In this document: positions 16,234 to 22,930 of the stretch, piece after piece | Layout: each line of letters begins with the position of its first letter | How positions within the stretch are numbered: the first letter of the stretch is position 1 | Source: a virus | DNA: 26,499 nucleotides | Virus record (IMG/VR): IMGVR_UViG_3300025873_000039 | Span: 1-26,499 of that record | Reading direction: 5' to 3' (one strand) | Notes under the pieces: generated by a model | Databases searched by the model: none | Seen by the model: the letters and a program-made list of their open reading frames with translations, nothing else | What the model was told of the DNA's origin: nothing | Translations under genes and position numbers: made by a program

Positions 16234-16739
16234 TTATGTAACCCCCATGAAACAATAATTCTTTCTTGACAAGACATTGAAAAATGCGTTGTACCGGTTG
16301 GCGACAATAACATATCTCCTGGTTTTAATTCTATAGTTAAATCTAAATCTTCAAATCTATACATCGTTGATTTGTATAAGCTCAATATTAAAGAATTTTC
16401 TTTATCTTCATGGTCTACTCCTAAACTTTTTTTAAAAGAACAAAACATATCTAGACGATCAATTTTGAAATCTGGCAAATTATCTACTATATGTTTATGC
16501 ATATCTACAAACAAAGGATTAGTCTCTACTCGATAAATTTGAAAAATATGAGAAAACACATCGTTATGATTAATACCAACGTTGGTATCATATTTAATTT
16601 TATTAACGGGATACTGTCTTTGCAAAACTTGATTGCAAACTATATTAAAATCTATCGGTTGAGGAAGAGTCATAGCGCTAGGATAATGCATAACTTTTTT
16701 ATGGTCTACCGCTTCTCTTATTTTTTGAAATAACTGCAT
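16230..16739 (-). CDS. Cupin-type putative Fe(II)/2OG oxygenase (169 aa)
   Basis: This is the most divergent oxygenase in the block. A probable metal motif H110-x-D112 occurs in GVDHEDKENSLILSLY. The beta strand LKPGDMLLSPTGTTHFS supplies H152, and R160 in ERIIVSWGLHK is a candidate 2OG anchor. GDMLLSPxGTTH is the classic shape of the second cupin motif. The spacing fits a small single-domain cupin related to 2OG oxygenases, but other cupin enzymes (isomerases, binding proteins) cannot be excluded. The start is a TAATG overlap with the preceding gene, and the stop is ATGA-coupled to the next. Confidence 0.68.
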   Translation of the reverse strand: MQLFQKIREAVDHKKVMHYPSAMTLPQPIDFNIVCNQVLQRQYPVNKIKYDTNVGINHNDVFSHIFQIYRVETNPLFVDMHKHIVDNLPDFKIDRLDMFCSFKKSLGVDHEDKENSLILSLYKSTMYRFEDLDLTIELKPGDMLLSPTGTTHFSMSCQERIIVSWGLHK

Positions 16740-17344
16740 TATTTAAACGGCTTTCCTGTTGCCCATGTAACTAAACTATATCTTGTTCCTTTCGTAATGG
16801 GAATTACTCTGTGCCATAAAAAGGAAGGAAACACTATACATGCGCCTTGTTTACTAAATCTATATTCGTGAATATTTGGGTCTCTAATATCTCTAAAATC
16901 AAATTGTAAAGTTCCTCCTGTAAATTCGTTAGGATCATTTAATAAAAGCACCATTGATAGTTTACGATATGTTCCTTTAAAAGGTCCTTCTTTATAAGAT
17001 TCGTTACCCATATCAATATGCCAATCATAAAAATTAGTATTTTTATAAATAGTAAATTGACAGGTTTCATAAAAATCAATATCAAAATTCCAACCACAAG
17101 ACTTATTTGCATCGTTAAAATATGGAATGATTGCATCATAAACCCATTTGTCATTTAACCAGGAGACATCACTATTTCTTATACTTTCTTTTTGTTCTTT
17201 TAATTTTTCTTCTGTTAAATCATTTTTAACATCTTCAATAAGAGCATCTTTTACTTCTTGTTTCTTGCCATATTGTATAACATCATTACAAAAGTGTTTT
17301 GGCAATCCTTTAAAGCTATACCAGTATCTATTTTTCAGATTCAT
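16739..17344 (-). CDS. 2OG-Fe(II) oxygenase, PKHD/prolyl-hydroxylase-like (201 aa)
   Basis: A complete catalytic set is visible: H109-x-D111 in YDWHIDMG, H178 in FPSFLWHRVIPI, and R188 in GTRYSLVTWATG exactly ten residues later, as in PKHD-type hydroxylases. FTGGTLQFDF is the standard strand between them. The N-terminal 90 residues contain a charged helical region (EEKLKEQKES). The gene overlaps the upstream oxygenase by 17 bases, with its ATG inside the last codons of that gene, and shares TAATG with the downstream cupin. A hydroxylase acting on a protein or free amino acid is likely by family; the substrate is unknown. Confidence 0.86.
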   Translation of the reverse strand: MNLKNRYWYSFKGLPKHFCNDVIQYGKKQEVKDALIEDVKNDLTEEKLKEQKESIRNSDVSWLNDKWVYDAIIPYFNDANKSCGWNFDIDFYETCQFTIYKNTNFYDWHIDMGNESYKEGPFKGTYRKLSMVLLLNDPNEFTGGTLQFDFRDIRDPNIHEYRFSKQGACIVFPSFLWHRVIPITKGTRYSLVTWATGKPFK

Positions 17345-17993
17345 TATAAATTCTTCTACTAGTATCGTAATGAAAAAAGTGTGTTATGGTATACTTCCCT
17401 AAACCTTTGTCTCTTTTTTCTTCAGGGAGATTAACTGTTTCAGAACCATGTAAATAAAAACATGGAAAAGCCATCAATCTATTGTGCTTACACTCTACCC
17501 TATAGTTATGAAATTCTGGAAAAATAAGATCACCGCCAGTAAAAGCTTTGGGTTCTCTATAGAACCAAATTAAAATTGTCCAAAAAAATGAATCATGATG
17601 TGGTTTATAATAATCAGCATTGTCATAATAAGAAACTAAAGTATAAGAAATATTTGTTTCAGTAAAAGTTCTACTGTAAGCAGGAGCACATTTTTTAATT
17701 GCACTTCTAAAGTCATCAGTTTGTGCTTTGCTAAGGAAAGTTAGTATGTCTGATATTTTAAGGTCTCTTGCTTCAGGTGTGTAAAATTTATCTAAATGAA
17801 TTCTAAAATGTTCTCCTAGATGTTCACCCTTTTCATTTGTAGCTATTTCTTTCCATTCTCCTCTTTCAAATTTATCTTTCTCGCTATAGAAATCTAATTC
17901 TTTCCAAATTCTTTTTTCTTCGGATGGTGAATACCAATTATCGATGAGTACGTGTGAGGGCTTTAATGGTGTTTGTGCTTTTATAAGTTTCAT
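17328..17993 (-). CDS. 2OG-Fe(II) oxygenase, first gene of the cargo operon (221 aa)
   Basis: The metal-binding residues are H132-x-D134 in YKPHHDSF and H182 in FYLHGSETV. A basic residue downstream (R194 or K200, the latter in GKYTITHFF) probably binds 2-oxoglutarate. The strand FTGGDLIFPEF and the closing FPCFYLHG are typical of prolyl-4-hydroxylase-like oxygenases. The N-terminus VLIDNWYSPSEEKRIW looks like the usual start of such phage enzymes. It follows a 47-base gap after the glycine-rich tail gene containing a candidate promoter and palindrome, and GGAAAG provides a weak ribosome-binding site. It overlaps the next oxygenase by 17 bases. Confidence 0.85.
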   Translation of the reverse strand: MKLIKAQTPLKPSHVLIDNWYSPSEEKRIWKELDFYSEKDKFERGEWKEIATNEKGEHLGEHFRIHLDKFYTPEARDLKISDILTFLSKAQTDDFRSAIKKCAPAYSRTFTETNISYTLVSYYDNADYYKPHHDSFFWTILIWFYREPKAFTGGDLIFPEFHNYRVECKHNRLMAFPCFYLHGSETVNLPEEKRDKGLGKYTITHFFHYDTSRRIYNESEK

Positions 17994-18004
17994 ATTTATC
18001 TTTC

Positions 18005-18039
18005 CGGATGCATAATATCATCCGATAAAAATAAATCAA
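18005..18039 (-). promoter_or_regulatory. Candidate promoter with embedded palindrome before the cargo operon
   Basis: On the minus strand TTGATT (18034-18039) and TATTAT (18012-18017) are spaced by 16 bases and would start transcription about a dozen bases before the first oxygenase ATG at 17993. A perfect 6-bp inverted repeat, CGGATG and CATCCG (18019-18024 and 18005-18010 on the window strand), brackets the -10 box, which lies in its 8-base loop. This is the layout expected of an operator that blocks RNA polymerase. As RNA the hairpin is not followed by a U-run, so a terminator is unlikely. Confidence 0.42.
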
Positions 18040-18040
18040 A

Positions 18041-18895
18041 TTATGATGATGACCAATTTCCTGCGACAACTAAGTCGTAGACTTCTTGAAGTCTCCATAC
18101 TCCTGGAGCACCCCCAAAAAATGCAGCTTCTTTAACAGCGCAGTATCCAGCTTGTCCTCCCGGACTTGATGGACCAGCACCTGTGCCATGAGAACCTCCG
18201 CCTCCGCCTTGGTTACTTCCTCCGGATTGCCCGGTATTTCCGCCGCCTTGTCCACCGGCACCGCCACGAGCTCCGCCTGCGCCACCACCAAAATAATAAT
18301 TTGTTGGTGAAGCCGTAGGAGTATTAACTGTGTGTGGAATTCCTTGACCGCCTTGTGTTCTTGAGATGGCATTTTGACCAGCTCCTCCGCCGCCTCCAGC
18401 GGGATCGCCACCTGAGCCACCGTTGTTACCGTATCCTGTGAATTGTCCAGAGGGAGATTGTTGTCCTGAACCTGGGGATCCTGGGCCACCTGCGTGTCCA
18501 GCTCCGCCACCAGAGCCACCGGCTCCTCCAGCAGAGTTTCCTCCATGTCCTGCTCCATATCCGCCACCTTGTGCGGTTTGACCATCAAAAGCAGATGTAC
18601 CTCCTGCGCTTCCTGAAGAATTTCCGCCCATTCCACCACCACTGCCAATACTGACAGGGACACCAGAACCTGGAAGTGTATAAGCTGACGAATATAATAC
18701 TCCGCCTGCGCCTCCACCGCCTCCACGATTAGAACCGCCTCCTCCTCCAGCGCCAACTACAACTACTTCTGCTACTGTTGCACCGGCTGGGGTAAAAGTT
18801 GCTCCTCCTGTGTATGTGGTAACTACTTCAGCGTTTTGTGTAGGATCATTATCTGGTCCTATGATTCCGCCGTTATTATAATATTGTCTAGCCAT
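18041..18895 (-). CDS. Glycine-rich tail-tip / fibre protein (284 aa)
   Basis: After a short N-terminus (MARQYYNNGG) there is a beta segment ending VAEVVVVGAGGGGG, the standard entry to phage glycine-rich fibre domains. About 180 residues of nearly pure Gly/Ser/Ala/Asn follow, probably packed polyglycine-II helices as in known receptor-binding tips. The C-terminus, GVWRLQEVYDLVVAGNW, is a closing motif I recognise from other marine phage tail fibres. ATG at 18895 is chosen because it forms a TAATG junction with GGGAG eight bases upstream; an alternative ATG at 18910 lies inside the preceding gene. Host recognition or adhesion is likely. It directly precedes the enzyme cargo, so it is one candidate substrate. 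Confidence 0.8.
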   Translation of the reverse strand: MARQYYNNGGIIGPDNDPTQNAEVVTTYTGGATFTPAGATVAEVVVVGAGGGGGSNRGGGGGAGGVLYSSAYTLPGSGVPVSIGSGGGMGGNSSGSAGGTSAFDGQTAQGGGYGAGHGGNSAGGAGGSGGGAGHAGGPGSPGSGQQSPSGQFTGYGNNGGSGGDPAGGGGGAGQNAISRTQGGQGIPHTVNTPTASPTNYYFGGGAGGARGGAGGQGGGNTGQSGGSNQGGGGGSHGTGAGPSSPGGQAGYCAVKEAAFFGGAPGVWRLQEVYDLVVAGNWSSS

Positions 18896-19338
18896 TATTG
18901 TGTCTCCCAAGTACTTGTATCAGGATTCCAAATATAATCAACCTGTGGATCTTCGGTTGCTGTATAGTCAGGAGCTCCTGAGTTCGGATATCCGAACCAT
19001 CTTAAATTTTCTTCGTCCCACGAATAGTTGTAAGTGTTTATATAATCTTTAGGTTCTGCAACAGGTGGGTCCCAGTCTCTAGTCGCCTCGTTAAAAGTAA
19101 AACTAGGGAAAGGTTGAGCTTTTTTAAAATAATTTTCAGAGATTAAATAAGTATCGCCTATATATGCTTGACCTCTATTTAAGAAAGTTCCATCTTCAGA
19201 ATATTCTTTAGCTTCAGAAGTATCTACACCAATGTGATTGGCCATAGCTTCTTCAGTATTGATACCATCGTCAGATCCGACTTGGGTATTAATAACTATC
19301 TTACTCTCATCAAGTATTGCGAAGTGTTTATGTGCCAT
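18895..19338 (-). CDS. Small tail appendage protein with Trp-rich C-terminus (147 aa)
   Basis: The start MAHKHFAILDESKIVINTQV, the middle FLNRGQAYIGDTYL, and the C-terminal FNEATRDWDPPV, YSWDEENLRWFGY and YIWNPDTSTWETQ match a widespread marine phage protein. It has repeating W-D-E-tipped beta hairpins and is usually placed next to tail fibre genes. It probably decorates or caps the fibre. GGGGG lies upstream of the ATG. The stop overlaps the next start as TAATG. Structural role by context; no enzymatic motif. Confidence 0.74.
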   Translation of the reverse strand: MAHKHFAILDESKIVINTQVGSDDGINTEEAMANHIGVDTSEAKEYSEDGTFLNRGQAYIGDTYLISENYFKKAQPFPSFTFNEATRDWDPPVAEPKDYINTYNYSWDEENLRWFGYPNSGAPDYTATEDPQVDYIWNPDTSTWETQ

Positions 19339-19351
19339 TACTAGCTACCCC

Positions 19352-19717
19352 CTACGCGTCGTCTAATACTTCGTAATCGATAGTAATTGTCGCATCACTA
19401 TTAGCACTAGCTCCGGCTTCAATGTTATCTCCTTCCATAAGATATATGGAAGTATTTTTATCTATAACCGTTAAAGTAGAGTCTGCGGGTACCGATATAG
19501 TGCTTGCAATTGCAATAGGTGAGCCTCCAGATTTCGTTATAAAAACTGAAATGTCTACTGCGCTAGATCCATCGATGTTTGCGATAAGGATATTGTTAAC
19601 TTTTACCAACTTATTAGATGCTGCTAATAATATTTCTGTTGTTAAAGTTGTATCAAGTTCAGCTTGTACCGATTCTGCGTAAATCGACGTTACTGATACT
19701 AAATTTGGATTTGCCAT
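19352..19717 (-). CDS. Small beta-rich virion/tail protein (121 aa)
   Basis: The protein alternates Val/Ile/Thr strands, with NNILIANIDGSSAVDISVFI, then VPADSTLTVIDKNTSIYLME and GDNIEAGASANSDATI. This pattern is common in small marine phage proteins encoded beside fibre genes. The start has a clear AAGGAG ribosome-binding site. No cysteines or catalytic motifs are present. A minor appendage or collar protein is probable. The style is shared with the 114-residue gene at 6418-6762. Confidence 0.72.
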   Translation of the reverse strand: MANPNLVSVTSIYAESVQAELDTTLTTEILLAASNKLVKVNNILIANIDGSSAVDISVFITKSGGSPIAIASTISVPADSTLTVIDKNTSIYLMEGDNIEAGASANSDATITIDYEVLDDA

Positions 19718-19743
19718 AATATTTTATTCTCCTTAAATTATTA

Positions 19744-20472
19744 TTATCCGAAAACTAATGCCATTGCAATAGCTTTTCCCATTGTTGCTAAAGCCGCGCC
19801 ACCTGCTTGAATTGTTCCAGCACCTTTAGGCACGAAATTAATACCTATATCCGTAGATCCGCCAGTAGCCGTAAATGTGGGATCAGCTAATGCAGCTGCA
19901 TTATTATAAGTAATTTCATTAACAGCAGACCCTGTCGCCGTTAATATGAACAATTCATTCCCACCAGTATCTAAAATAGATGTTCCAATTTTAGGTGCTG
20001 TTAAAGTTTTGTTTGTTAAAGTCTCTGTTCCTGTGAGAGTTACGTCTCCAAGACCAAGTCCTGAATCAACGACATTAGTTCCATCTGAAAATAATAATTT
20101 AGTTCCTGTTTCACCAGCAGCCCAAGCGACTCCTGTGCCTGACACAGTTTTAAAGGTAACAGTATAAGTACTGCCGCCTTCTGCATTATTAACTAACCAC
20201 CAGTTTTCAATACTATCTGGAACGGTTACAACAGAGTTTCCAGCTGATAGAGTTCCAGTTAATTTAATAATTCGAGTAGCTAATGTAGCTCCTGTAGTTC
20301 CATCATTTTTGGTTAAAGTGAGTGTTCCATCATCAGTTAAAGCTTGAGTAGTATAACCACCCGCTATTTGTTCGATAATATTCCAATTTGTATTTGTTAA
20401 TGTTCCCCATGTACCGGCTTTTTCACCAGTAGTCATAAGTTGAACGCCTAAATTCGTATAATTTGATGCCAT
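19744..20472 (-). CDS. Tail fibre protein (242 aa)
   Basis: The N-terminus LGVQLMTTGEKAGTWGTLTN, followed by TNWNIIEQIAGGY, is a recognisable phage fibre attachment domain. The central segment TLTNKTLTAPKIGTSILD, then GNELFILTATGSAVNEITY, is the shaft repeat found in many marine phage fibres. INFVPKGAGTIQAGG and the terminal GKAIAMALVFG complete the usual pattern. Upstream GGAG gives a good start. The fibre probably contacts the host surface. The tip may be provided by the following small proteins and the glycine-rich protein. Confidence 0.84.
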   Translation of the reverse strand: MASNYTNLGVQLMTTGEKAGTWGTLTNTNWNIIEQIAGGYTTQALTDDGTLTLTKNDGTTGATLATRIIKLTGTLSAGNSVVTVPDSIENWWLVNNAEGGSTYTVTFKTVSGTGVAWAAGETGTKLLFSDGTNVVDSGLGLGDVTLTGTETLTNKTLTAPKIGTSILDTGGNELFILTATGSAVNEITYNNAAALADPTFTATGGSTDIGINFVPKGAGTIQAGGAALATMGKAIAMALVFG

Positions 20473-20481
20473 AATTTTCTC

Positions 20482-21705
20482 CTATGCTGAATGTTCTATA
20501 TCTGTATAAGAAGTATTTCCAGTTATGTCAACATCTTTATAATGTAGTGGAGATACTCCCCCAGAACCTAAACTTACTGTAGCTGAGACACCTGTTAGTC
20601 CTACTGCATCATCAGGAGAAAGGGCACCTGTTGAAGCTGTAGCTGAAACTCCAGTTAAAATATAAGTAAACTCAAGAACAGGAGTACCAAGGGATGTTGT
20701 AGCTGAAACGCCTGTAGGATTTATTATTTGAGTTTCAACAATTTCTACGGCGCCAACATAAGCAGTAGCTGATTGACCTGTTAATCCAACTGTCATGTCG
20801 TCTAGAGCAATGGCTCCTGCAGAAACTGTAGATGAAACTCCAGTTAAAGGAACGCCTATTTCTATAACAAAAGACCCGACACTTGCTGTAGCTGAGACTC
20901 CAGTTATAGTGTAGGTCATTGTATGTGAAACAGAACCTACTGAAGCAGTAGCTGATTGACCTGTTGGTCCAACTACCATTTCTAGTGGAGATATTGCTCC
21001 AACACTAGCTGTCGCTGAAACACCTGTAGGAGTTAGTGTAAACGCTGATTCACCCCAGTTTTCAGATCCCCATGTATCTCTTCCCCATCCTTGTTCAGGA
21101 AAAGCAGCAACAGTACCTAAAGATGATGTTAATCCCAATCCGGTTAAAGTGATAACTGGATCTATACTGTCGCCCCAAGGCTCATTGCCCCAAGTATCTC
21201 TACCCCAACCAGCATTTGTTCCAACATATGTTGGAGATCCAACGGAAGAGGTTAAAGCTGATGGTGCGGTAATTGGTACGACAATTTGTGGGTCAGGTGT
21301 TCCGACAGAAGATGTTAAACCTGTCGGTGCTGTAAGTATTTGTAAAGTTTGTATTTCCGCAAGACCAACGGCAGATGTTAAACCTAATCCAGATAATGCA
21401 ACAGAATAGGTTACTCCCCATCCAGCATTACCATATTCAAGTCTGCCCCACCCATCGAGGGCTTGAGCATAAGGAAATGATCCAACAGAAGCTGTTGCTG
21501 ATTGACCTGTAGGAGTAATAGTTAAACCTGATTCACCCCAATTTTCTATGCCCCAAAAATCACTTCCCCATCCTGATTCAGGAAAAGCATCGGGTGTTCC
21601 TAATGATGTTGTTGCAGATAGACCTGTTAAAGAAACAGTAACGGTATCAGATTGCCAGGAATTATATCCCCAGGTTGTTCCGGCTTTATTCCACGTGTTA
21701 GCCAT
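20482..21705 (-). CDS. Repeat-built fibre/appendage protein with TGxSATxSxG and Trp-rich motifs (407 aa)
   Basis: About 14 copies of a degenerate TGVSATASVGS-like unit recur at roughly 20-40-residue spacing through most of the chain. Four longer Gly/Trp-rich inserts (for example GWGRDTWGSENWGES) are interleaved in the first half. Each unit is short and beta-prone, so an elongated stacked beta structure is expected. The C-terminus, ending YKDVDITGNTSYTDIEHSA, is not repetitive. The start codon lies in a 9-bp hairpin with its ribosome-binding site (21703-21723). A structural role is clear from composition and context; whether it is fibre, whisker or decoration is not. Confidence 0.78.
   Translation of the reverse strand: MANTWNKAGTTWGYNSWQSDTVTVSLTGLSATTSLGTPDAFPESGWGSDFWGIENWGESGLTITPTGQSATASVGSFPYAQALDGWGRLEYGNAGWGVTYSVALSGLGLTSAVGLAEIQTLQILTAPTGLTSSVGTPDPQIVVPITAPSALTSSVGSPTYVGTNAGWGRDTWGNEPWGDSIDPVITLTGLGLTSSLGTVAAFPEQGWGRDTWGSENWGESAFTLTPTGVSATASVGAISPLEMVVGPTGQSATASVGSVSHTMTYTITGVSATASVGSFVIEIGVPLTGVSSTVSAGAIALDDMTVGLTGQSATAYVGAVEIVETQIINPTGVSATTSLGTPVLEFTYILTGVSATASTGALSPDDAVGLTGVSATVSLGSGGVSPLHYKDVDITGNTSYTDIEHSA
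20560..21690 (-). repeat. Intragenic degenerate repeats encoding TGxSATxSxG units
   Basis: The DNA repeats that encode the 14 protein units share short cores such as GTAGCTGA and CCTGTTA in varying spacing. They are not identical, so they appear old or under selection for protein variation. They could still support recombination that changes repeat number. Confidence 0.65.
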
Positions 21706-21723
21706 AAGGAGTTGCTCCTTATG
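21703..21723 (-). promoter_or_regulatory. Hairpin enclosing ribosome-binding site and start codon of the repeat-fibre gene
   Basis: The minus strand reads CATAAGGAG, a 3-base CAA loop, then CTCCTTATG: a perfect 9-bp stem. The 5' arm contains the TAA stop of the upstream gene and the AAGGAG ribosome-binding site. The 3' arm contains the ATG of the fibre gene. In the folded mRNA both initiation signals would be paired. A ribosome finishing the upstream gene would open the stem, so translational coupling is the natural reading. Confidence 0.65.
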
Positions 21724-22159
21724 CTATCCGAATAATCGCGTCCGAAGAGTCAGCCGTTGGAAATTGAATTGTAAAAGTTCCGCTTGAAACTGTTTTATCA
21801 CCACCGAATGCAATGGCACAACATGCTGGATCTCCAGTTGCCGTGTCATTAAAAATTAAACATCCATTAGCGGTAAATGAAGCTGAAGTCCAACTCGTGT
21901 CTGAAAAATCACACACAGCTGTATCACTTGATAATACAGGTGTCACACTCGTTAAAGCGTTTCCTTTTGCTGTGTACGCAGTTCCAGACGTATTCGTAAT
22001 TTCTTCTGTTGATGTATAAGCTGTAGTTGATTTACTTAGAGTTGCAGAACTTGTGTACAAAGCTAAATTAAAAGTGTTTCCAGTTGAAGCTGTAAAGTTA
22101 TGAACAGCAGTTAAAATTTCTGTTTTGAAACTGTTACAAATTGCTGATGTTATTGCCAT
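21719..22159 (-). CDS. Small virion/tail protein (146 aa)
   Basis: The N-terminus AITSAICNSFKTEILTAVHN, then FNLALYTSSATLSKSTTAYT, matches a common marine phage structural protein found beside fibre genes. Later strands CDFSDTSWTSASFTANGCLI and FGGDKTVSSGTFTIQFP complete the family pattern. Five cysteines are present, including a CC pair near the C-terminal half. The ribosome-binding site is TAGGAG. Its stop codon is part of the hairpin that controls the next start. A role in tail assembly is inferred from position. Confidence 0.74.
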   Translation of the reverse strand: MAITSAICNSFKTEILTAVHNFTASTGNTFNLALYTSSATLSKSTTAYTSTEEITNTSGTAYTAKGNALTSVTPVLSSDTAVCDFSDTSWTSASFTANGCLIFNDTATGDPACCAIAFGGDKTVSSGTFTIQFPTADSSDAIIRIA

Positions 22160-22172
22160 ATTTATCTCCTAA

Positions 22173-22925
22173 TTACGGTGACGGAGAGTTGACTGGTATT
22201 CTAACGGTTCCGTCAGTATAATCATCTCGTCTTCGTCTCCCAATTTGCACTCCTGCAAACTTTTGTACTTCTTGTTTATATTTATTTTCGTATAATGTCA
22301 ACATATCCATAGGACCTTTTAAAAATCCAAAAGCCTCTACTAAAGTAGCATATAATAAGCCCTGTGGAAAGTACTGACTTAAATAAGTTCCAGATGTTTT
22401 AGTCACTAAACTTTGAGGTACCATATCATAATATATTCTAAACATATAATTAGCATCTGGCGTAGGAGCTACATAAAGACCTCCTGAAGTGGTGTCTGAT
22501 ACTGCTGTGGCTCCCCCAAACATCGCATAATACTTAGGAAATCCTGTAACATCTTGACCTGTTTGACCTCCTGAAGAACCGGTTTCTCTATTGACATATT
22601 CAGTTAAATAAGTTTGGTCCTTTTTCTGTAACCATTCACCAGGACCAGTACTAGCTGAAGTACTATTAAAAACTTTTAAACCACGTACAAATACTGTTCC
22701 AGTATTTCCTTTGCTTCCTTTTCCTGGAACATTTATTGTATTATCATCAATCGCTAAATTTCCTTCACTAACAAATCTATTATTATCACTAGGGACATCA
22801 TAAAAAATTCTAAATTCTGCATTTTCTATAAATCCAGCTAAAATAGCACCAGTCAAAACGTTACTATCTACTTCAGTATAATTTCTAATGTGAGTTTCTA
22901 ATTGTGAAAGTGTATATCCAGCCAT
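22173..22925 (-). CDS. Putative head-tail adaptor protein (250 aa)
   Basis: The N-terminal helical region YTLSQLETHIRNYTEV, followed by FIENAEFRIFYDV, and the C-terminal helix FGFLKGPMDMLTLYENKYKQ with a basic tail (GRRRRDDYTDG) match phage adaptor/gatekeeper-like proteins that dock on the portal, with a role like T7 gp11. The centre is beta-rich. Its neighbours are two other connector-type genes. No clear ribosome-binding site is seen, and the gene follows the preceding stop by five bases. Functional call by pattern and context. Confidence 0.66.
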   Translation of the reverse strand: MAGYTLSQLETHIRNYTEVDSNVLTGAILAGFIENAEFRIFYDVPSDNNRFVSEGNLAIDDNTINVPGKGSKGNTGTVFVRGLKVFNSTSASTGPGEWLQKKDQTYLTEYVNRETGSSGGQTGQDVTGFPKYYAMFGGATAVSDTTSGGLYVAPTPDANYMFRIYYDMVPQSLVTKTSGTYLSQYFPQGLLYATLVEAFGFLKGPMDMLTLYENKYKQEVQKFAGVQIGRRRRDDYTDGTVRIPVNSPSP

Positions 22926-22930
22926 AATAA

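Larger units (their letters stand above)
10361..17993 (-). other. Enzyme cargo operon: seven 2OG-type oxygenases, halogenase, carbamoyltransferase, UPF0489-like protein
   Basis: Ten consecutive same-strand genes, none with a structural signature, separate the tail-tip gene from the nozzle gene. The first nine are linked by overlaps of 17, 1, 4, 4, 8, 4 and 11 bases and one 1-base gap, so they are almost certainly co-translated. The last gene follows after a 37-base gap that holds its own candidate promoter. The block is visibly richer in A/T than its flanks: single 60-base lines counted by hand gave about 17% GC at 12721 and 30% at 15001, against about 48% at 24301 and 35% at 20041. Composition, coherent enzymology and placement suggest acquisition as a unit, although no insertion sequence, attachment site or duplicated flank is visible. 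Confidence 0.8.

Noticed and set aside
16939-17154. A 71-codon minus-strand frame inside the second oxygenase gene
   Set aside because: It is an alternative frame of a gene with a complete catalytic signature, has no ribosome-binding site, and yields a Met/Ile/Leu-biased product typical of AT-rich shadows.
10361-17993. A conventional secondary-metabolite gene cluster
   Set aside because: No synthetase, polyketide synthase, precursor peptide with leader, transporter or resistance gene is seen, and both flanks are phage virion genes.
10361-17993. A DNA-hypermodification cassette as the leading explanation
   Set aside because: No thymidylate-synthase-like hydroxymethylase, nucleotide kinase, glycosylase or DNA-binding domain is visible in the block. 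It is kept only as an alternative, because related enzymes may lie outside the window.
18070-18756. A 228-codon open frame on the same strand as the glycine-rich protein gene
   Set aside because: It lies entirely inside the glycine-rich gene in another frame. Runs of GGN codons keep alternative frames free of stops, and the product has an implausible Glu/Val/Ala-biased composition.
18893-18910. Earlier ATG at 18910 for the glycine-rich protein
   Set aside because: It would overlap the previous gene by 16 bases. The ATG at 18895 forms the TAATG junction seen repeatedly here and has GGGAG at good spacing.
20482-21705. CRISPR-like array of short repeats
   Set aside because: The repeats are degenerate, irregularly spaced and in frame within a structural gene encoding repeated protein units; there are no conserved direct repeats with unique spacers.
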